Made by a program: the position numbers and the translations under genes | Origin: Alphaproteobacteria bacterium | GTDB taxonomy: Bacteria; Pseudomonadota; Alphaproteobacteria; Rhodobacterales; Rhodobacteraceae | Assembly (NCBI GenBank): GCA_030431825.1 | Contig: JAUIIJ010000001.1 | Span: forward strand, 1 to 64,000 | DNA length: 64,000 bases | Reading direction: 5' to 3' | The notes under the pieces: generated by a model | Told to the model about the DNA's origin: nothing | The model's input: only the letters and a program-made list of their open reading frames with translations | The model's database searches: none | Shown here: positions 44,884 to 54,293 of the stretch, piece after piece | How the letters are laid out: every line of letters begins with the position of its first letter | How positions within the stretch are numbered: the first letter of the stretch is position 1

Positions 44884-45357
44884 TCAGCGGAGCAGCGTCG
44901 GCAGCACCGCGATCAGTGCATAGGTCGCACCCGACAGGACCTTGTCGCCCAGGGCGAGGATCACGCGATTGGCGGTTGTCTCGAGCACGACGGCCTGCAC
45001 GACATGGGCAGTTTCAGACATCAGCGTGACACTGTGGGTGCGCCGCGCCCGCACCGTGGCACGCCCGACTTCGACATGGGCCTGCAACTGCACGATCGCT
45101 TCTTCGCCCACGAGCCTTATCTTTGCACAGCCTTCCTGCTTCACATCGGGAAACCGGTACTCGTCGCCGGTGATGAGATCGCTTGCCCTGCTCAGGGTCT
45201 GGCGGCGACAGACGCCGTCGATCACTTCGATATCTTCGAGAAAAACACAGAGGCAGGATTCCTTGCCGCCGTCGGGCCATGCAGGAACATTGGCGATGGG
45301 GAGTTCGGCGGCTATCTCGTCAGGTGCGAAAAGGGCGTACTCTTTATTGGATACCAT
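44884..45357 (-). CDS. Hypothetical protein, PilZ-like or unassigned
   Basis: I do not recognise the family. The 157-residue protein is soluble and beta-rich in composition, with three Cys near SCLCVFLEDIEVIDGVCRR. Its C-terminal hydrophobic segment is RVILALGDKVLSGATYALIAVLPTLL. Codon usage resembles the neighbours, and the frame is not antisense to a real gene, which supports coding. It stands alone between DUF2478 and the amidase, on the opposite strand. The end of the gene and its start at 45357 are in a normal context without a strong ribosome binding site. Confidence 0.55.
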   Translation of the reverse strand: MVSNKEYALFAPDEIAAELPIANVPAWPDGGKESCLCVFLEDIEVIDGVCRRQTLSRASDLITGDEYRFPDVKQEGCAKIRLVGEEAIVQLQAHVEVGRATVRARRTHSVTLMSETAHVVQAVVLETTANRVILALGDKVLSGATYALIAVLPTLLR

Positions 45358-45629
45358 GATCTGCTGACCCCGCCTGCATTTGTAAAAAAAGTGTTAACTT
45401 GGGTTCTCGAAAATGGAATATAAAATTGGCCAGAATGTGACGACGGTGGTGATCCGTTGCAGAAAATCGTCGTTTACACCTGTTTTTATGGCGTTTCTTC
45501 ACCCTTGGGATGTGTCTGATTGACGCGGTACACGCTCTGCGGTTCGCGCATTGCGTCGGCATTCGCAGACGGGCCATTGCTAAACCGGCACCGTTTCCGG
45601 CACTCTCCGCACAAAACGACGAGGTGAAC

Positions 45630-47045
45630 ATGACACAGATCTGGGCGTGGACAGCATCCGAGATTGCGCGGGCCGTTCGCGGTAAACAGATTTCCGCAAC
45701 CGAGGTTGCGCAGGCGCATCTGGCGCGGGCCGACTCCGTGAATCCGCAGATCAACGCGGTGGTCGACAGCTTTCACGATGAATCGCTCGACGCGGCGCGG
45801 CAGATCGATGCGCTGATCGCGCGGGGCGAGGATCCGGGGCCGCTGGGCGGGGTGCCGGTGACGATCAAGGTCAATGTCGACCAGCGCGGCCATGCCACCA
45901 CCAACGGGCTGAAGCTGCAGCGGGGGCTGATCGCCGAGGAAGACAGTCCCGTGGTGTCAAACCTGCGCAAGGCGGGCGCGGTTATCGTCGGACGCACCAA
46001 CACACCGGCCTTTTCGCTGCGCTGGTTCACGCGGAACGATCTGCACGGCCAGACACTGAACCCGCGCGATCCATCGGTCACCCCCGGCGGCTCATCCGGC
46101 GGCGCCGGCGCGGCGGTGGCGGCGGGGTTGTGCGCGATCGGGCATGGCACCGACATCGCGGGCTCGGTTCGCTATCCCGCCTATGCGTGTGGCGTGCACG
46201 GGCTGCGGCCGAGCCTCGGACGGGTGCCGGCACATAATGCGACGGGCGGGGATCGCTTCATCGGGGCACAGGTCATGGCGGTGTCCGGGCCGCTGGCGCG
46301 CAGTATCGCGGATATTGGCCTGTCGCTGGAGGCCATGGCGCAACGCGATCCGCGCGACCCGTGGCAGACCGTCGCCCCGCTTGCACAGGGCGCGTTCGAC
46401 AAGCGCGCCGCACTGAGCGTGGCGCCCGATGGCATGGCGGTCGACGACGCGGTGAGCGCCGCCCTGCTGGATGCGGCGGATCGGCTGAGGTCCGAGGGCT
46501 GGACGGTGGAGGAGGTCGCGTGCCCACCGATGCGTGACGCCGCCCGGATCAATGCCATCCTGTGGATGGCCGAGCACCAGTTCGCGGCCGACGATCTCGT
46601 CGCCAGGGAAGGCGATGCGGATGCGGTGTTCGTGACGGAACAAATGCGCGCCGATGCCGGGGAGCCTGATCTGGAACGGGTGATGACGGCCCTGCAAGGC
46701 CGCATCGGACTGATCCGTGCGTGGGAGACATTTCTGGCGCGCTATCCGGTCCTGCTCTGCCCGGTGTCGGGTGAACTGCCGTTCGCGCAACAAAGCGATG
46801 TCCGTTCGGAGGCCGATTTCAGACGCATCTTCGAAGCGCAACTCACGCAGCGGGCGTTGCCGACCCTCGGCCTGCCCGGCTTGTCGGTGGCGACCGGACA
46901 GGCTGGCACTCTTCCGGTTGGGGTTCAATTGATCGCGGGGCGCTTTCGCGAGGATATCCTGCTGGCGGCAGGGGCGGCGATCGAAAAGGGCGGCCCACCG
47001 GTGCACGTTGCCGAGCCGGGGGGCGATGGTCAACTATCTCCATGA
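45630..47045 (+). CDS. Amidase signature family hydrolase (malonamidase-like candidate)
   Basis: The 471-residue enzyme has the amidase Ser-cisSer-Lys triad: Lys80 in TIKVNVD, Ser155 in GGSSGG and Ser179 in GTDIAGSVRYPA. The 24-residue Ser-Ser spacing is that of the family. The ATG at 45630 follows GAGGTG. Just downstream is malonyl-CoA synthetase, so a malonamidase-like role, releasing malonate from a malonamic acid for activation, is attractive. In Bradyrhizobium, malonamidase E2 belongs to malonate metabolism. Aspartate or other amides remain possible. Confidence 0.85.
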   Translation: MTQIWAWTASEIARAVRGKQISATEVAQAHLARADSVNPQINAVVDSFHDESLDAARQIDALIARGEDPGPLGGVPVTIKVNVDQRGHATTNGLKLQRGLIAEEDSPVVSNLRKAGAVIVGRTNTPAFSLRWFTRNDLHGQTLNPRDPSVTPGGSSGGAGAAVAAGLCAIGHGTDIAGSVRYPAYACGVHGLRPSLGRVPAHNATGGDRFIGAQVMAVSGPLARSIADIGLSLEAMAQRDPRDPWQTVAPLAQGAFDKRAALSVAPDGMAVDDAVSAALLDAADRLRSEGWTVEEVACPPMRDAARINAILWMAEHQFAADDLVAREGDADAVFVTEQMRADAGEPDLERVMTALQGRIGLIRAWETFLARYPVLLCPVSGELPFAQQSDVRSEADFRRIFEAQLTQRALPTLGLPGLSVATGQAGTLPVGVQLIAGRFREDILLAAGAAIEKGGPPVHVAEPGGDGQLSP

Positions 47046-47154
47046 CCTGTCCTTGATTACCCGGAACCAGGAGCGCTATGCCAGCAAACAGACCATTGCC
47101 GCGTCGCCCGAGGTGACCGACCTGGCGCAGGCAGCCCGGAAACCGACCTCGTGA
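47026..47154 (+). CDS. Possible small protein between amidase and malonyl-CoA synthetase
   Basis: The ATG at 47026 opens a 42-codon frame (MVNYLHDLSLITRNQ...) that ends at the TGA at 47152-47154, 13 bp before the matB start. It overlaps the last 20 bases of the amidase gene in another frame, the layout used throughout this window for coupled genes. Composition is protein-like, with a helical N-terminus and a basic end (AARKPTS). Without homologues it may be a chance frame. Confidence 0.35.
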   Translation: MVNYLHDLSLITRNQERYASKQTIAASPEVTDLAQAARKPTS

Positions 47155-47167
47155 GGACAATAACATC

Positions 47168-48679
47168 ATGGCAAACCCACTTTTTGACACGTTGTTCGGG
47201 CGCTATGTCGGTCAGGACACGGCGTTTTTGCACCTGCCGGACGGGCGCACGATCACCCACGGTGCGTTTCTCGAGCAGGTGGCGCGCTTTGCCCATGTCT
47301 TCGTGGAACTGGGGGCGCAACCCGGCGACCGGCTGGCGGTACAGATCGAGAAATCGCCCGAGGCGCTGGCCGTCTATGCCGCCTGCGCACAGGCGGGGAT
47401 CATCTTCCTGCCGCTCAATACCGCCTATACGGCAGATGAGGTTAGCTATTTTGTCGCAAACAGCGGTGCGCGGGTTCTGATCTGTGACGGCTCCAAGGTG
47501 GATGCGCTTGGCCCGGTTGCCGAGGCGGCGGGGGCGGTGCTCGAAACCCTGAACGCCGACGGCACCGGCACGCTGCCCGACAAGGCAGAGGACAAGCCGG
47601 CAGTCTTTGAGACGGTGCCGCGCGCAGCCGGGGATCTCGCGGCCTTTCTCTATACCTCCGGCACCACCGGCCGGTCGAAAGGGGCCATGCTGACCCAGAC
47701 CAACCTGCTGTCCAATGCCGAGGTGCTGGCCGATTACTGGCAGTTCGGTTCCGGCGACGTGCTGCTGCACGCGCTGCCGATCTTTCACACGCACGGGCTG
47801 TTCGTGGCGACCAACATCACCCTGATTGCGGGCGGCTCGATGATTTTCCTGCCGCGGTTCGATCTTGACCGGATCATCGCCGATCTGCCGCGCGCAACGT
47901 CGATGATGGGCGTTCCGACATTCTACACGCGTCTGTTGGGCGATGACAGGTTCGATCGGGAACTGGTGCAGCACATGCGCCTGTTCGTATCGGGCAGCGC
48001 GCCCTTGCTGGCCGAAACCCATGCCCGGTTCGAGGCGCGCACGGGCCACCGCATTCTCGAGCGTTACGGCATGACCGAAACCAACATGAACACCTCCAAC
48101 CCCTATGATGGCGAGCGCCGCGCCGGGACGGTCGGCTTTCCGTTGCCGGGTGTCGAGCTCAAGATCACGGATCCCGGCAGCGGCAGGACGCTGCCCGATG
48201 GCGAGGTCGGCCAGATCGAGGTGCGCGGCCCCAACGTGTTCAGGGGCTATTGGCAAATGCCGGAGAAGACGCGCGAAGAACTGCGCGAAGACGGGTTTTT
48301 CATCACCGGCGATCTCGGGATGATCGACTCGCGCGGCTATGTTCAGATCGTCGGTCGCAACAAGGACCTGATCATTTCCGGTGGCTACAATATCTATCCC
48401 AAGGAAATCGAGCTGGTGCTGGACGATCAGCCCGGAGTGCTGGAAAGCGCGGTGATCGGTGTGCCGCATCCGGATTTCGGCGAGACCGTTGTCGGCGTGC
48501 TGGTAACCGAACCCGGCGCCGCGCCCGATCCCGATGCGATCATGGCCGCCGCCGGACAGTCACTTGCCCGGTTCAAGCATCCGCGCAAGCTGGTGGTGCT
48601 GCCGGAACTGCCGCGCAACGCGATGGGCAAGGTACAGAAGAACCTGCTCCGCACGCAATTCGACGGGCTGTTCAAATAG
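47168..48679 (+). CDS. matB: Malonyl-CoA synthetase
   Basis: MatB ligates malonate to CoA using ATP. The 503-residue adenylate-forming enzyme has the P-loop LYTSGTTGRSKGAM, the motif RYGMTETNMNTSNPYDGERRAGTVGFPLPG characteristic of malonyl-CoA synthetases, GRNKDLIISGGYNIYPKEIE and the C-terminal Lys in NAMGKVQKNLLR. The ATG follows GAGGACAATAACATC. A malonyl-CoA decarboxylase gene (matA) is not adjacent. With the amidase upstream it probably channels malonate into fatty-acid or malonyl-CoA metabolism. Confidence 0.92.
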   Translation: MANPLFDTLFGRYVGQDTAFLHLPDGRTITHGAFLEQVARFAHVFVELGAQPGDRLAVQIEKSPEALAVYAACAQAGIIFLPLNTAYTADEVSYFVANSGARVLICDGSKVDALGPVAEAAGAVLETLNADGTGTLPDKAEDKPAVFETVPRAAGDLAAFLYTSGTTGRSKGAMLTQTNLLSNAEVLADYWQFGSGDVLLHALPIFHTHGLFVATNITLIAGGSMIFLPRFDLDRIIADLPRATSMMGVPTFYTRLLGDDRFDRELVQHMRLFVSGSAPLLAETHARFEARTGHRILERYGMTETNMNTSNPYDGERRAGTVGFPLPGVELKITDPGSGRTLPDGEVGQIEVRGPNVFRGYWQMPEKTREELREDGFFITGDLGMIDSRGYVQIVGRNKDLIISGGYNIYPKEIELVLDDQPGVLESAVIGVPHPDFGETVVGVLVTEPGAAPDPDAIMAAAGQSLARFKHPRKLVVLPELPRNAMGKVQKNLLRTQFDGLFK

Positions 48680-48875
48680 TGCCGAAGGGCAGGATGCGGT
48701 CTACCTATTGCGGGTGCGACCACGCGCCACACATCTTGTGCGGGCAATCCCCGTGCGATAGTGACAAGACGAGCCTGTCTGGCCCGGTTCCCGATTCAGG
48801 GACCTCGTGAACTGCCCTGATCCTCGCCCGGCCGGACGGCACGACAAGCGCCACTGGACATCAGCGAGAATTGAT

Positions 48876-49982
48876 ATGCACTCCACAATCCGTAACCTGA
48901 CCATCGCGTCCCTGTTGCCGCTGGCGACGACTGCCGCCGCGGAAATGAAATACGAGAACGGCAATGGGGGCAGCGTGCTGCTCTATGGCCAGTTCGACCC
49001 GGCATACCTGTCGTTTGACGATGGCGAGGAAACCACCTCGGACGTTGTCGACAACTCGGCCTCCAACAGCCGCGTCGGCCTTTGGATGCGCCAGGCCTTT
49101 GGCGCGAACGAGTTTGCGTTCAACTTTGAAACCGCGCTTGGTCTGCGGTCCTCCAGCGGGCTGTCTCAGAACTTTACCCCCAAGGGGGTCAACTGGCAGC
49201 GTACCAGCATTCGCAAGGTGGACTTCAGCTACAAGACCGACCGTTACGGTACGTTCTTTGCCGGTCAGGGCAGCATGTCGACCGATGGTGTCGCCGAGAT
49301 TGACCTGTCGGGCACATCGCTGGCCACCTATGTGTCGATCCCGGATACCGCTGGCTCGTTCCTGTTCCGCGACAGCGCCGGTGTCCTGTCGGATCGTCGC
49401 ATCGGCGGCTCGTTCAGTGATTTTGACGGCGCGCGTCTTGGCCGCGTGCGGTATGACACGCCCAGTTTCGCGAATTTCACCCTGTCGATTTCCTGGGGCG
49501 AAGAAATCCTGGCCGAGGACAGCGATCTGGAAACCACTGCAATCGCGCTGCGCTACAAGAACACCGTCGGCGATTTCAGGATCGAGGGTGCTCTCGGATA
49601 TTCCGAAACCCGGCCGGCAGAGAATGTCGACAAGTATGATGACACGATCGGTTCGGTCAGCGTGCTGCACGCATCGGGTGTCAGCGTGACACTGGCCGCA
49701 GGGGACCGCTCGGACAACGGTTCCTATACCTACGGCAAACTTGGCTATCAGGCCGACTGGCTGAGCGTCGGCAAGACCGCCGTGTCGATCGACTATTACG
49801 ACGGTCGTGACCGGAGCGTGGATGGTGCCGAGGCCGACTCGTTCGGCGTTGGCATCGTGCAGAGCTTTGATGCCTACAACGTGCAGGCCTATCTTGGGTA
49901 TCGGGACTACGATCTGACGGAACCGGCGGCGAGCTATCAGGATGCGTCCTCGGTGATCTTCGGCGCGCGCTGGAAGTTCTGA
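48876..49982 (+). CDS. Outer-membrane porin
   Basis: The 368-residue protein has a signal peptide ([19 protein letters not shown]) and a beta-barrel pattern ending with the C-terminal Phe needed for outer-membrane assembly (FGARWKF). The N-terminal strands ([17 protein letters not shown]) and the repeated amphipathic strands match gram-negative porins. It forms a general diffusion channel. It is preceded by a 196-bp gap, in which I see no clear gene, and followed by a strong terminator. Confidence 0.9.
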   Translation: MHSTIRNLTIASLLPLATTAAAEMKYENGNGGSVLLYGQFDPAYLSFDDGEETTSDVVDNSASNSRVGLWMRQAFGANEFAFNFETALGLRSSSGLSQNFTPKGVNWQRTSIRKVDFSYKTDRYGTFFAGQGSMSTDGVAEIDLSGTSLATYVSIPDTAGSFLFRDSAGVLSDRRIGGSFSDFDGARLGRVRYDTPSFANFTLSISWGEEILAEDSDLETTAIALRYKNTVGDFRIEGALGYSETRPAENVDKYDDTIGSVSVLHASGVSVTLAAGDRSDNGSYTYGKLGYQADWLSVGKTAVSIDYYDGRDRSVDGAEADSFGVGIVQSFDAYNVQAYLGYRDYDLTEPAASYQDASSVIFGARWKF

Positions 49983-50010
49983 TCCGCCAACCGGACGACA
50001 AGACAACCGG

Positions 50011-50036
50011 AAACGCGCCCCACGGGGCGCGTTTTT
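50011..50036 (+). terminator. Rho-independent terminator of the porin gene
   Basis: AAACGCGCCCC (50011-50021) and GGGGCGCGTTT (50024-50034) form a perfect 11-bp stem with a two-base loop, 28 bp after the porin stop. A short T-run (TTTTT ending at 50036) follows. This is a canonical intrinsic terminator. Confidence 0.9.
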
Positions 50037-50164
50037 CGTTGATATCCGCCGCTGGCGGGGCCGCGGCGCCTGAATGCCTCTTGCGCCGCAGCCGCCCGAC
50101 CAATAGAAGGCCCCAAATTCGCAAGGGTGCGCAGGGCGCACGCCGGAACCTATGGGGAAACACG

Positions 50165-51496
50165 ATGCAGGTCACCGAGACGCTGAAAGAAGGTCTGAAG
50201 CGCGGCTACGCGATCACCGTCACCGCCGCCGAGCTGGACGAGAAGGTCAATGAAAAACTGACCGAGGCGCAGCCCGAAGTCGAAATGAAGGGCTTTCGCA
50301 AGGGCAAGGTGCCGATGCCGCTTCTGAAAAAGCAGTTCGGCCAGCGCCTGATGGGCGAAGCGATGCAGGAAAGCATCGACGGCGCGATGAACAAGCACTT
50401 TGAAGAGAGCGGTGATCGTCCGGCGATGCAGCCCGACGTCAAGATGACCAACGAAGACTGGAAGGAAGGCGACGACGTTCAGGTCGAGATGTCCTATGAG
50501 GCGCTGCCCGAGATCCCTGACGTCGATCTGAAGTCGATTTCCCTTGAAAAGCTCGTCGTCAAGGCGGACGAGGCGGCGATCGACGAAGCGCTGAGCAACC
50601 TGGCCGAAACCGCGCAGGATTTCAAAGCCCGCCGCAAGGGCAGCAAGGCCAAGGACGGCGATCAGGTGGTTCTCGATTTTGTCGGCAAGGTTGACGGCGA
50701 GGCCTTCGAAGGCGGTTCGGCCGAGGACTATCCGCTGGTTCTGGGTTCAAACAGCTTCATCCCGGGCTTTGAAGAGCAGCTGGTCGGCGTGAAGGCCGAA
50801 GAGGAAAAGGACGTGACCGTCAGCTTCCCCGAAGATTATCAGGCGTCGCACCTGGCGGGCAAGGAAGCGGTGTTTACCTGCACCATCAAGGAAGTGAAGG
50901 AGCCGGTTGCCGCGGAAATCGACGATGAACTGGCCAAGAAATTCGGGGCCGAAGACCTTGCCGCGCTCAAGAGCCAGATCGGCGAACGTCTCGAGGCCGA
51001 ATATGCCGGTGCCGCACGCGCGGTGATGAAGCGCGGCCTGCTGGACGCGCTGGACGATATCGTGACCTTCGATCTGCCGCCGAGCCTTGTCGAGGCCGAA
51101 GCCAAGCAGATTGCCCATCAGCTGTGGCACGAGGAAAACCCCGACGTGCAGGGACACGATCATCCCGAGATCGAAACCACCGACGAGCACACCAAGCTGG
51201 CCGAACGCCGCGTGCGTCTTGGCCTGTTGCTGGCCGAGCTGGGCCAGAAGGCCGAAGTCGAGATCAGCGATGCCGAGATGACGCAAGCCATCATGAACCA
51301 GGCCCGCCAGTATCCCGGTCAGGAACGCCAGTTCTTCGAGTTCGTGCAGCAGAACCAGCAGATGCAGCAGCAGCTTCGCGCACCGTTGTTCGAAGACAAG
51401 GTCGTGGATTATGTATTCGAACTGGCCAGCATCACTGACAAAGAGGTGGGCAAGGACGATCTGCAAAAGGCTGTCGAGGCGATGGAAGACGAATAA
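50165..51496 (+). CDS. tig: Trigger factor
   Basis: Trigger factor is the ribosome-bound chaperone and prolyl isomerase that receives nascent chains. The 443-residue protein has the ribosome-binding domain with the signature [12 protein letters not shown]. The FKBP-type domain follows (about residues 160-245, [20 protein letters not shown] and [12 protein letters not shown]). The C-terminal helical domain ends EAMEDE. The ATG at 50165 is chosen because an upstream in-frame extension crosses the porin terminator. The length is typical. It is followed by its own terminator. Confidence 0.95.
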   Translation: MQVTETLKEGLKRGYAITVTAAELDEKVNEKLTEAQPEVEMKGFRKGKVPMPLLKKQFGQRLMGEAMQESIDGAMNKHFEESGDRPAMQPDVKMTNEDWKEGDDVQVEMSYEALPEIPDVDLKSISLEKLVVKADEAAIDEALSNLAETAQDFKARRKGSKAKDGDQVVLDFVGKVDGEAFEGGSAEDYPLVLGSNSFIPGFEEQLVGVKAEEEKDVTVSFPEDYQASHLAGKEAVFTCTIKEVKEPVAAEIDDELAKKFGAEDLAALKSQIGERLEAEYAGAARAVMKRGLLDALDDIVTFDLPPSLVEAEAKQIAHQLWHEENPDVQGHDHPEIETTDEHTKLAERRVRLGLLLAELGQKAEVEISDAEMTQAIMNQARQYPGQERQFFEFVQQNQQMQQQLRAPLFEDKVVDYVFELASITDKEVGKDDLQKAVEAMEDE

Positions 51497-51518
51497 TCCG
51501 GTCGACTGGACGGATGCA

Positions 51519-51550
51519 AAGGGTCGCCCATGTGGCGGCCCTTATTTTTT
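51519..51550 (+). terminator. Rho-independent terminator of tig
   Basis: AAGGGTCGCC (51519-51528) pairs with GGCGGCCCTT (51534-51543), with one G-T wobble and a 5-base loop. A run of T after a single A (51545-51550) follows. It lies 22 bp after the tig stop. Confidence 0.88.
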
Positions 51551-51641
51551 GGGAACGCGCGCCGTGCGCGCGATGCGCTGACGTCCGACCTTCCCGGTGT
51601 CGTGCGGTTTAAATGGCGTGCAGCGCGCAGCAAAGGGGGGA

Positions 51642-52118
51642 TCAGGGCTGAACCAGCCCGGTTTCAACCAGCATCCCTCGCCGCTTGGCCTCGTACCAAT
51701 AGCCGCGCGAATAGTGCTTGACCGCGTTGTCATAGCTGCCATCGGAAATCAGCCACGCGCCGCGCAGGTATTTTCCTGCGTATTTCAGATTGGTCTCGGC
51801 ATCGAGCAGATCCTTGGGCTTGCCGTCAAATCCCATCGACCGGGCGGTGGCGGGAAGGATCTGCAGCAGGCCGTAATAGGGGCGGTTGATTGCCTCGGGC
51901 CGATGGGTGCTCTCGCGGATCGCGAGGCGATGCACCAGCGGGCGCGGAATGTCGTACAGATCGGCATACTTGTTGATCAGCGCGCGCAATTCTGGGGTTT
52001 CGTTCGGATAAAGCGGCGGGCCGGCAGGGGTCGTGGGTTCGGGGACGGTGGCACATGCGCCTGTGGCAAGGAACATGGCGAGCCCGGCCAGCGTGCGACG
52101 GCGGGACAGTGTTGGCAT
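51642..52118 (-). CDS. Lytic transglycosylase (SLT domain) lipoprotein
   Basis: The 158-residue protein has a positively charged N-terminus (TLSRRR), a hydrophobic stretch and a lipobox (LATGAC), so it is probably lipidated and membrane-anchored. The mature part is a short Slt70-type lysozyme-like domain with the likely catalytic Glu in LAIRESTHRPEAINRPYYGLLQILPATA and NLKYAGKYLRGAWLISDGSYDNAVKHYSRG. It cleaves the peptidoglycan glycan backbone. It faces tig and is divergent from the DUF1330 gene. Confidence 0.87.
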   Translation of the reverse strand: MPTLSRRRTLAGLAMFLATGACATVPEPTTPAGPPLYPNETPELRALINKYADLYDIPRPLVHRLAIRESTHRPEAINRPYYGLLQILPATARSMGFDGKPKDLLDAETNLKYAGKYLRGAWLISDGSYDNAVKHYSRGYWYEAKRRGMLVETGLVQP

Positions 52119-52287
52119 CTCTCTGAGAATCCGGTTGTTGCTCCGGCTGGCAATCTATCTGTCAAACGCTCTGCGGCAAGCGGCGCTGCGCGCGCGACCG
52201 TGTTTTGCGCGGCGGATTGCCGATGCCGGTCTTGTCCCGAAGGGCTGCGCAGGCCAATCTGCACCCGATCAGAAAAGAGGACAGCCA

Positions 52288-52722
52288 ATGCCATACCTGG
52301 GATTTGCGCGAGAGGATTACGAAGCGTTCAAGGCCAACGATCGCGAGGGGCCGGTGCATATGCTGAATCTCGTGCGCTTGCGCGCGCAGGCAGAGTACGA
52401 GGATGGCAGCGTGGCGAGCGGCCGGGAGGCCTATGCCAGCTATGGTCGTCTGAGCGCCCCGGTCTTTGCACGGGTGGGCGGGCGCATCGTATGGCGCGGG
52501 GCGCTGGAGCAGGTGGTCATCGGACCGCAGGATGAACAGTGGGATCTGTGTTTCATCGCCGAATACCCGCAACCGGGCGCGTTTCTCGAGATGTTGAAGG
52601 ATGCGGAATACCGTGCGGCCATGGTTCACCGGCAGGCCGCGGTTGCGGATTCACGCCTGATCCGGATGGCGCCGCTGAGCGGTGGCAACGGGTTTGGCGA
52701 TGGTCCGGCCAACGAGGGCTGA
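52288..52722 (+). CDS. DUF1330 family protein
   Basis: The 144-residue protein matches DUF1330, a dimeric alpha-beta barrel fold. Visible features are GPVHMLNLVRLRAQAEYEDG, the GREAYASYG segment, RIVWRGALEQVVIG, WDLCFIAEYPQPGAFLEMLKDAEYRAAMVHRQAA and DSRLIRMAP. The ATG at 52288 follows AGAGG. No reaction is established. The upstream in-frame extension overlaps the transglycosylase gene and is not needed. Confidence 0.8.
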   Translation: MPYLGFAREDYEAFKANDREGPVHMLNLVRLRAQAEYEDGSVASGREAYASYGRLSAPVFARVGGRIVWRGALEQVVIGPQDEQWDLCFIAEYPQPGAFLEMLKDAEYRAAMVHRQAAVADSRLIRMAPLSGGNGFGDGPANEG

Positions 52723-52728
52723 TCACAG

Positions 52729-53298
52729 ATGATGTCCGCTGTGTTGCAGTGTCTGGGCGAGAACTGGTCGCCGACCATCGGCGATCCGAGCGTGATGGGC
52801 TGGGTCACGGTCATGGCCTATGGTGTCACGGCCCTGTTATGCGCGCTGGCCTTTCGCGCAGAACCCGCGCGACGGCTCAGGCTGTTCGGCTATGGTCTGA
52901 CGCTCCTGCTGGCTCTCTTGATGGTGAACAAGCAACTGGACCTCCAGTCGGCATTGACCGCCGGCGCGCGTTGTCTGGCGCAATTGCAGGGCTGGTACGA
53001 GGACCGGCGCGCCGTGCAGGTGGGTTTCATTCTGATGCTGCTGCTGTACTGCCTTGGCTTTGGCATTTTCCTGATCTGGATCATGCGGCGGCACCTCGGG
53101 CAGATCTGGCTCATGGTGCTGGGCCTGATCTTTCTGCTGGCGTTCATTGCGGTGCGCGCCGTCGGGTTTCACCATTTTGACGCGCTCATCAGCGCCCGGA
53201 TCAGCAATGTCAGGATGAACTGGATACTGGAACTGGGCGGCCTGATCATGATCGCGGCGAATGCGGTCTGGATGATCCTCGCGCGCAGGCCGCGCTGA
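52729..53298 (+). CDS. Conserved-type small integral membrane protein, unassigned
   Basis: I do not recognise a named family. The 189-residue protein has five hydrophobic helices, including WVTVMAYGVTALLCALAF, LFGYGLTLLLALLMVNKQ, VGFILMLLLYCLGFGIFLIWIM and LIMIAANAVWMILARR at the end. A conserved-looking periplasmic-type loop holds LQGWYEDRRAVQ. It begins six bases after the DUF1330 gene and is probably co-transcribed with it. No motif indicates activity. Confidence 0.6.
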   Translation: MMSAVLQCLGENWSPTIGDPSVMGWVTVMAYGVTALLCALAFRAEPARRLRLFGYGLTLLLALLMVNKQLDLQSALTAGARCLAQLQGWYEDRRAVQVGFILMLLLYCLGFGIFLIWIMRRHLGQIWLMVLGLIFLLAFIAVRAVGFHHFDALISARISNVRMNWILELGGLIMIAANAVWMILARRPR

Positions 53299-53326
53299 TC
53301 CGTTTCAATCGGGGCCGAAAATGAAA

Positions 53327-53358
53327 GAACCGCGCGGGGCAGGGGCCTCGCGCGGTTC
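53327..53358 (-). terminator. Rho-independent terminator of rpsF-rpsR-rplI
   Basis: GAACCGCGCGGGGC (53327-53340) and GCCTCGCGCGGTTC (53345-53358) form a 14-bp stem with one mismatch. On the minus strand it is followed by a T-rich run (TTTCATTTTC), 28 bp after the rplI stop. It also separates this operon from the convergent membrane-protein gene. Confidence 0.85.
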
Positions 53359-53386
53359 CGGATGTGTCTGCGATTCCGAGGCCGGA

Positions 53387-54025
53387 TCAGCCCTTGGATG
53401 CGTCGTCCTCGGCATCTTCGGCGGCTGGCTCGACGCCGGCGGCTTCCGCGATGGCATCATCGTCCGATGCGGCCGATCCGATATCGTCGAACAGTTCTGC
53501 GATTTCGAATTCCGCTTCGGCTTCTTCCTCGGCGGCGAGTTCCTGGATCGACTTGCCCGAAGCCTGAAGCTCGGCCTCTTCGGGCGAGCGGGCAACGTTC
53601 AGCTTGATCCGGACGTCGACTTCCGGGTGCAGGTGCACTTCGACCTCGTGCAGGCCCAGGGCCTTGATCGGGGTGCGGATCAGCACTTGCTTGCGGTCGA
53701 TCGTAAAGCCGGCCTCGGTTGCGGCATCTGCGGCGTCACGCGGCGTGACCGAGCCATAGAGGTTGCCGCCATCGGAGGCCGAGCGAATCACGATGAACTG
53801 CTGACCGTCGAGTTTTTCGCCAAGGGCTTCCGCCTCTTTGCGGGTCTCGAGGTTGCGGGCTTCAAGCTGCGCTTTCTGTTCTTCGAAGGCGGCGATATTC
53901 GCCTTGCTGGCGGTCAGCGCCTTTTTCTGCAGCAGCAGGTAGTTGCGTGCATAGCCCGGCTTGACGTCGACGACGTCGCCCATTTGGCCCAGCTTGGCAA
54001 CACGTTCCAGAAGGATGACTTGCAT
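53387..54025 (-). CDS. rplI: Ribosomal protein L9 with acidic C-terminal tail
   Basis: L9 binds 23S rRNA and stabilises the L1 stalk. The N-terminal rRNA-binding domain ([36 protein letters not shown]) and the C-terminal domain (about residues 60-150) are standard. A further stretch of about 55 residues is strongly acidic with many Glu/Asp/Ala (such as [19 protein letters not shown]) and ends ASKG. It makes the protein 212 residues rather than about 150. Similar tails occur in other alphaproteobacterial L9 proteins. It is the last gene of rpsF-rpsR-rplI. Confidence 0.95.
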   Translation of the reverse strand: MQVILLERVAKLGQMGDVVDVKPGYARNYLLLQKKALTASKANIAAFEEQKAQLEARNLETRKEAEALGEKLDGQQFIVIRSASDGGNLYGSVTPRDAADAATEAGFTIDRKQVLIRTPIKALGLHEVEVHLHPEVDVRIKLNVARSPEEAELQASGKSIQELAAEEEAEAEFEIAELFDDIGSAASDDDAIAEAAGVEPAAEDAEDDASKG

Positions 54026-54036
54026 GTGCTCTCTCC

Positions 54037-54264
54037 TTACTTGACGGCGTAGGGCAGCAGGGCGAGGAAGCGGGCACGCTTGATGGCGCGGGCGAGTTCA
54101 CGCTGCTTCTTGGCCGAGACGGCGGTGATACGGCTGGGGACGATCTTGCCGCGCTCGCTGATATAGCGCTGCAGCAGGCGAGTGTCCTTGTAGTCGATGG
54201 CGGGAGCATTGTCGCCCGAGAAGGGGCAGACTTTGCGGCGGCGGAAAAACGGTTTGGCTGCCAT
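54037..54264 (-). CDS. rpsR: Ribosomal protein S18
   Basis: The 75-residue protein binds the 30S platform next to S6. The S18 signature is visible: [42 protein letters not shown], and it ends [11 protein letters not shown]. It lies between rpsF and rplI with short gaps. Confidence 0.96.
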   Translation of the reverse strand: MAAKPFFRRRKVCPFSGDNAPAIDYKDTRLLQRYISERGKIVPSRITAVSAKKQRELARAIKRARFLALLPYAVK

Positions 54265-54293
54265 GGTTTACAGTCCTTTTCTCAAGCTGTGGA

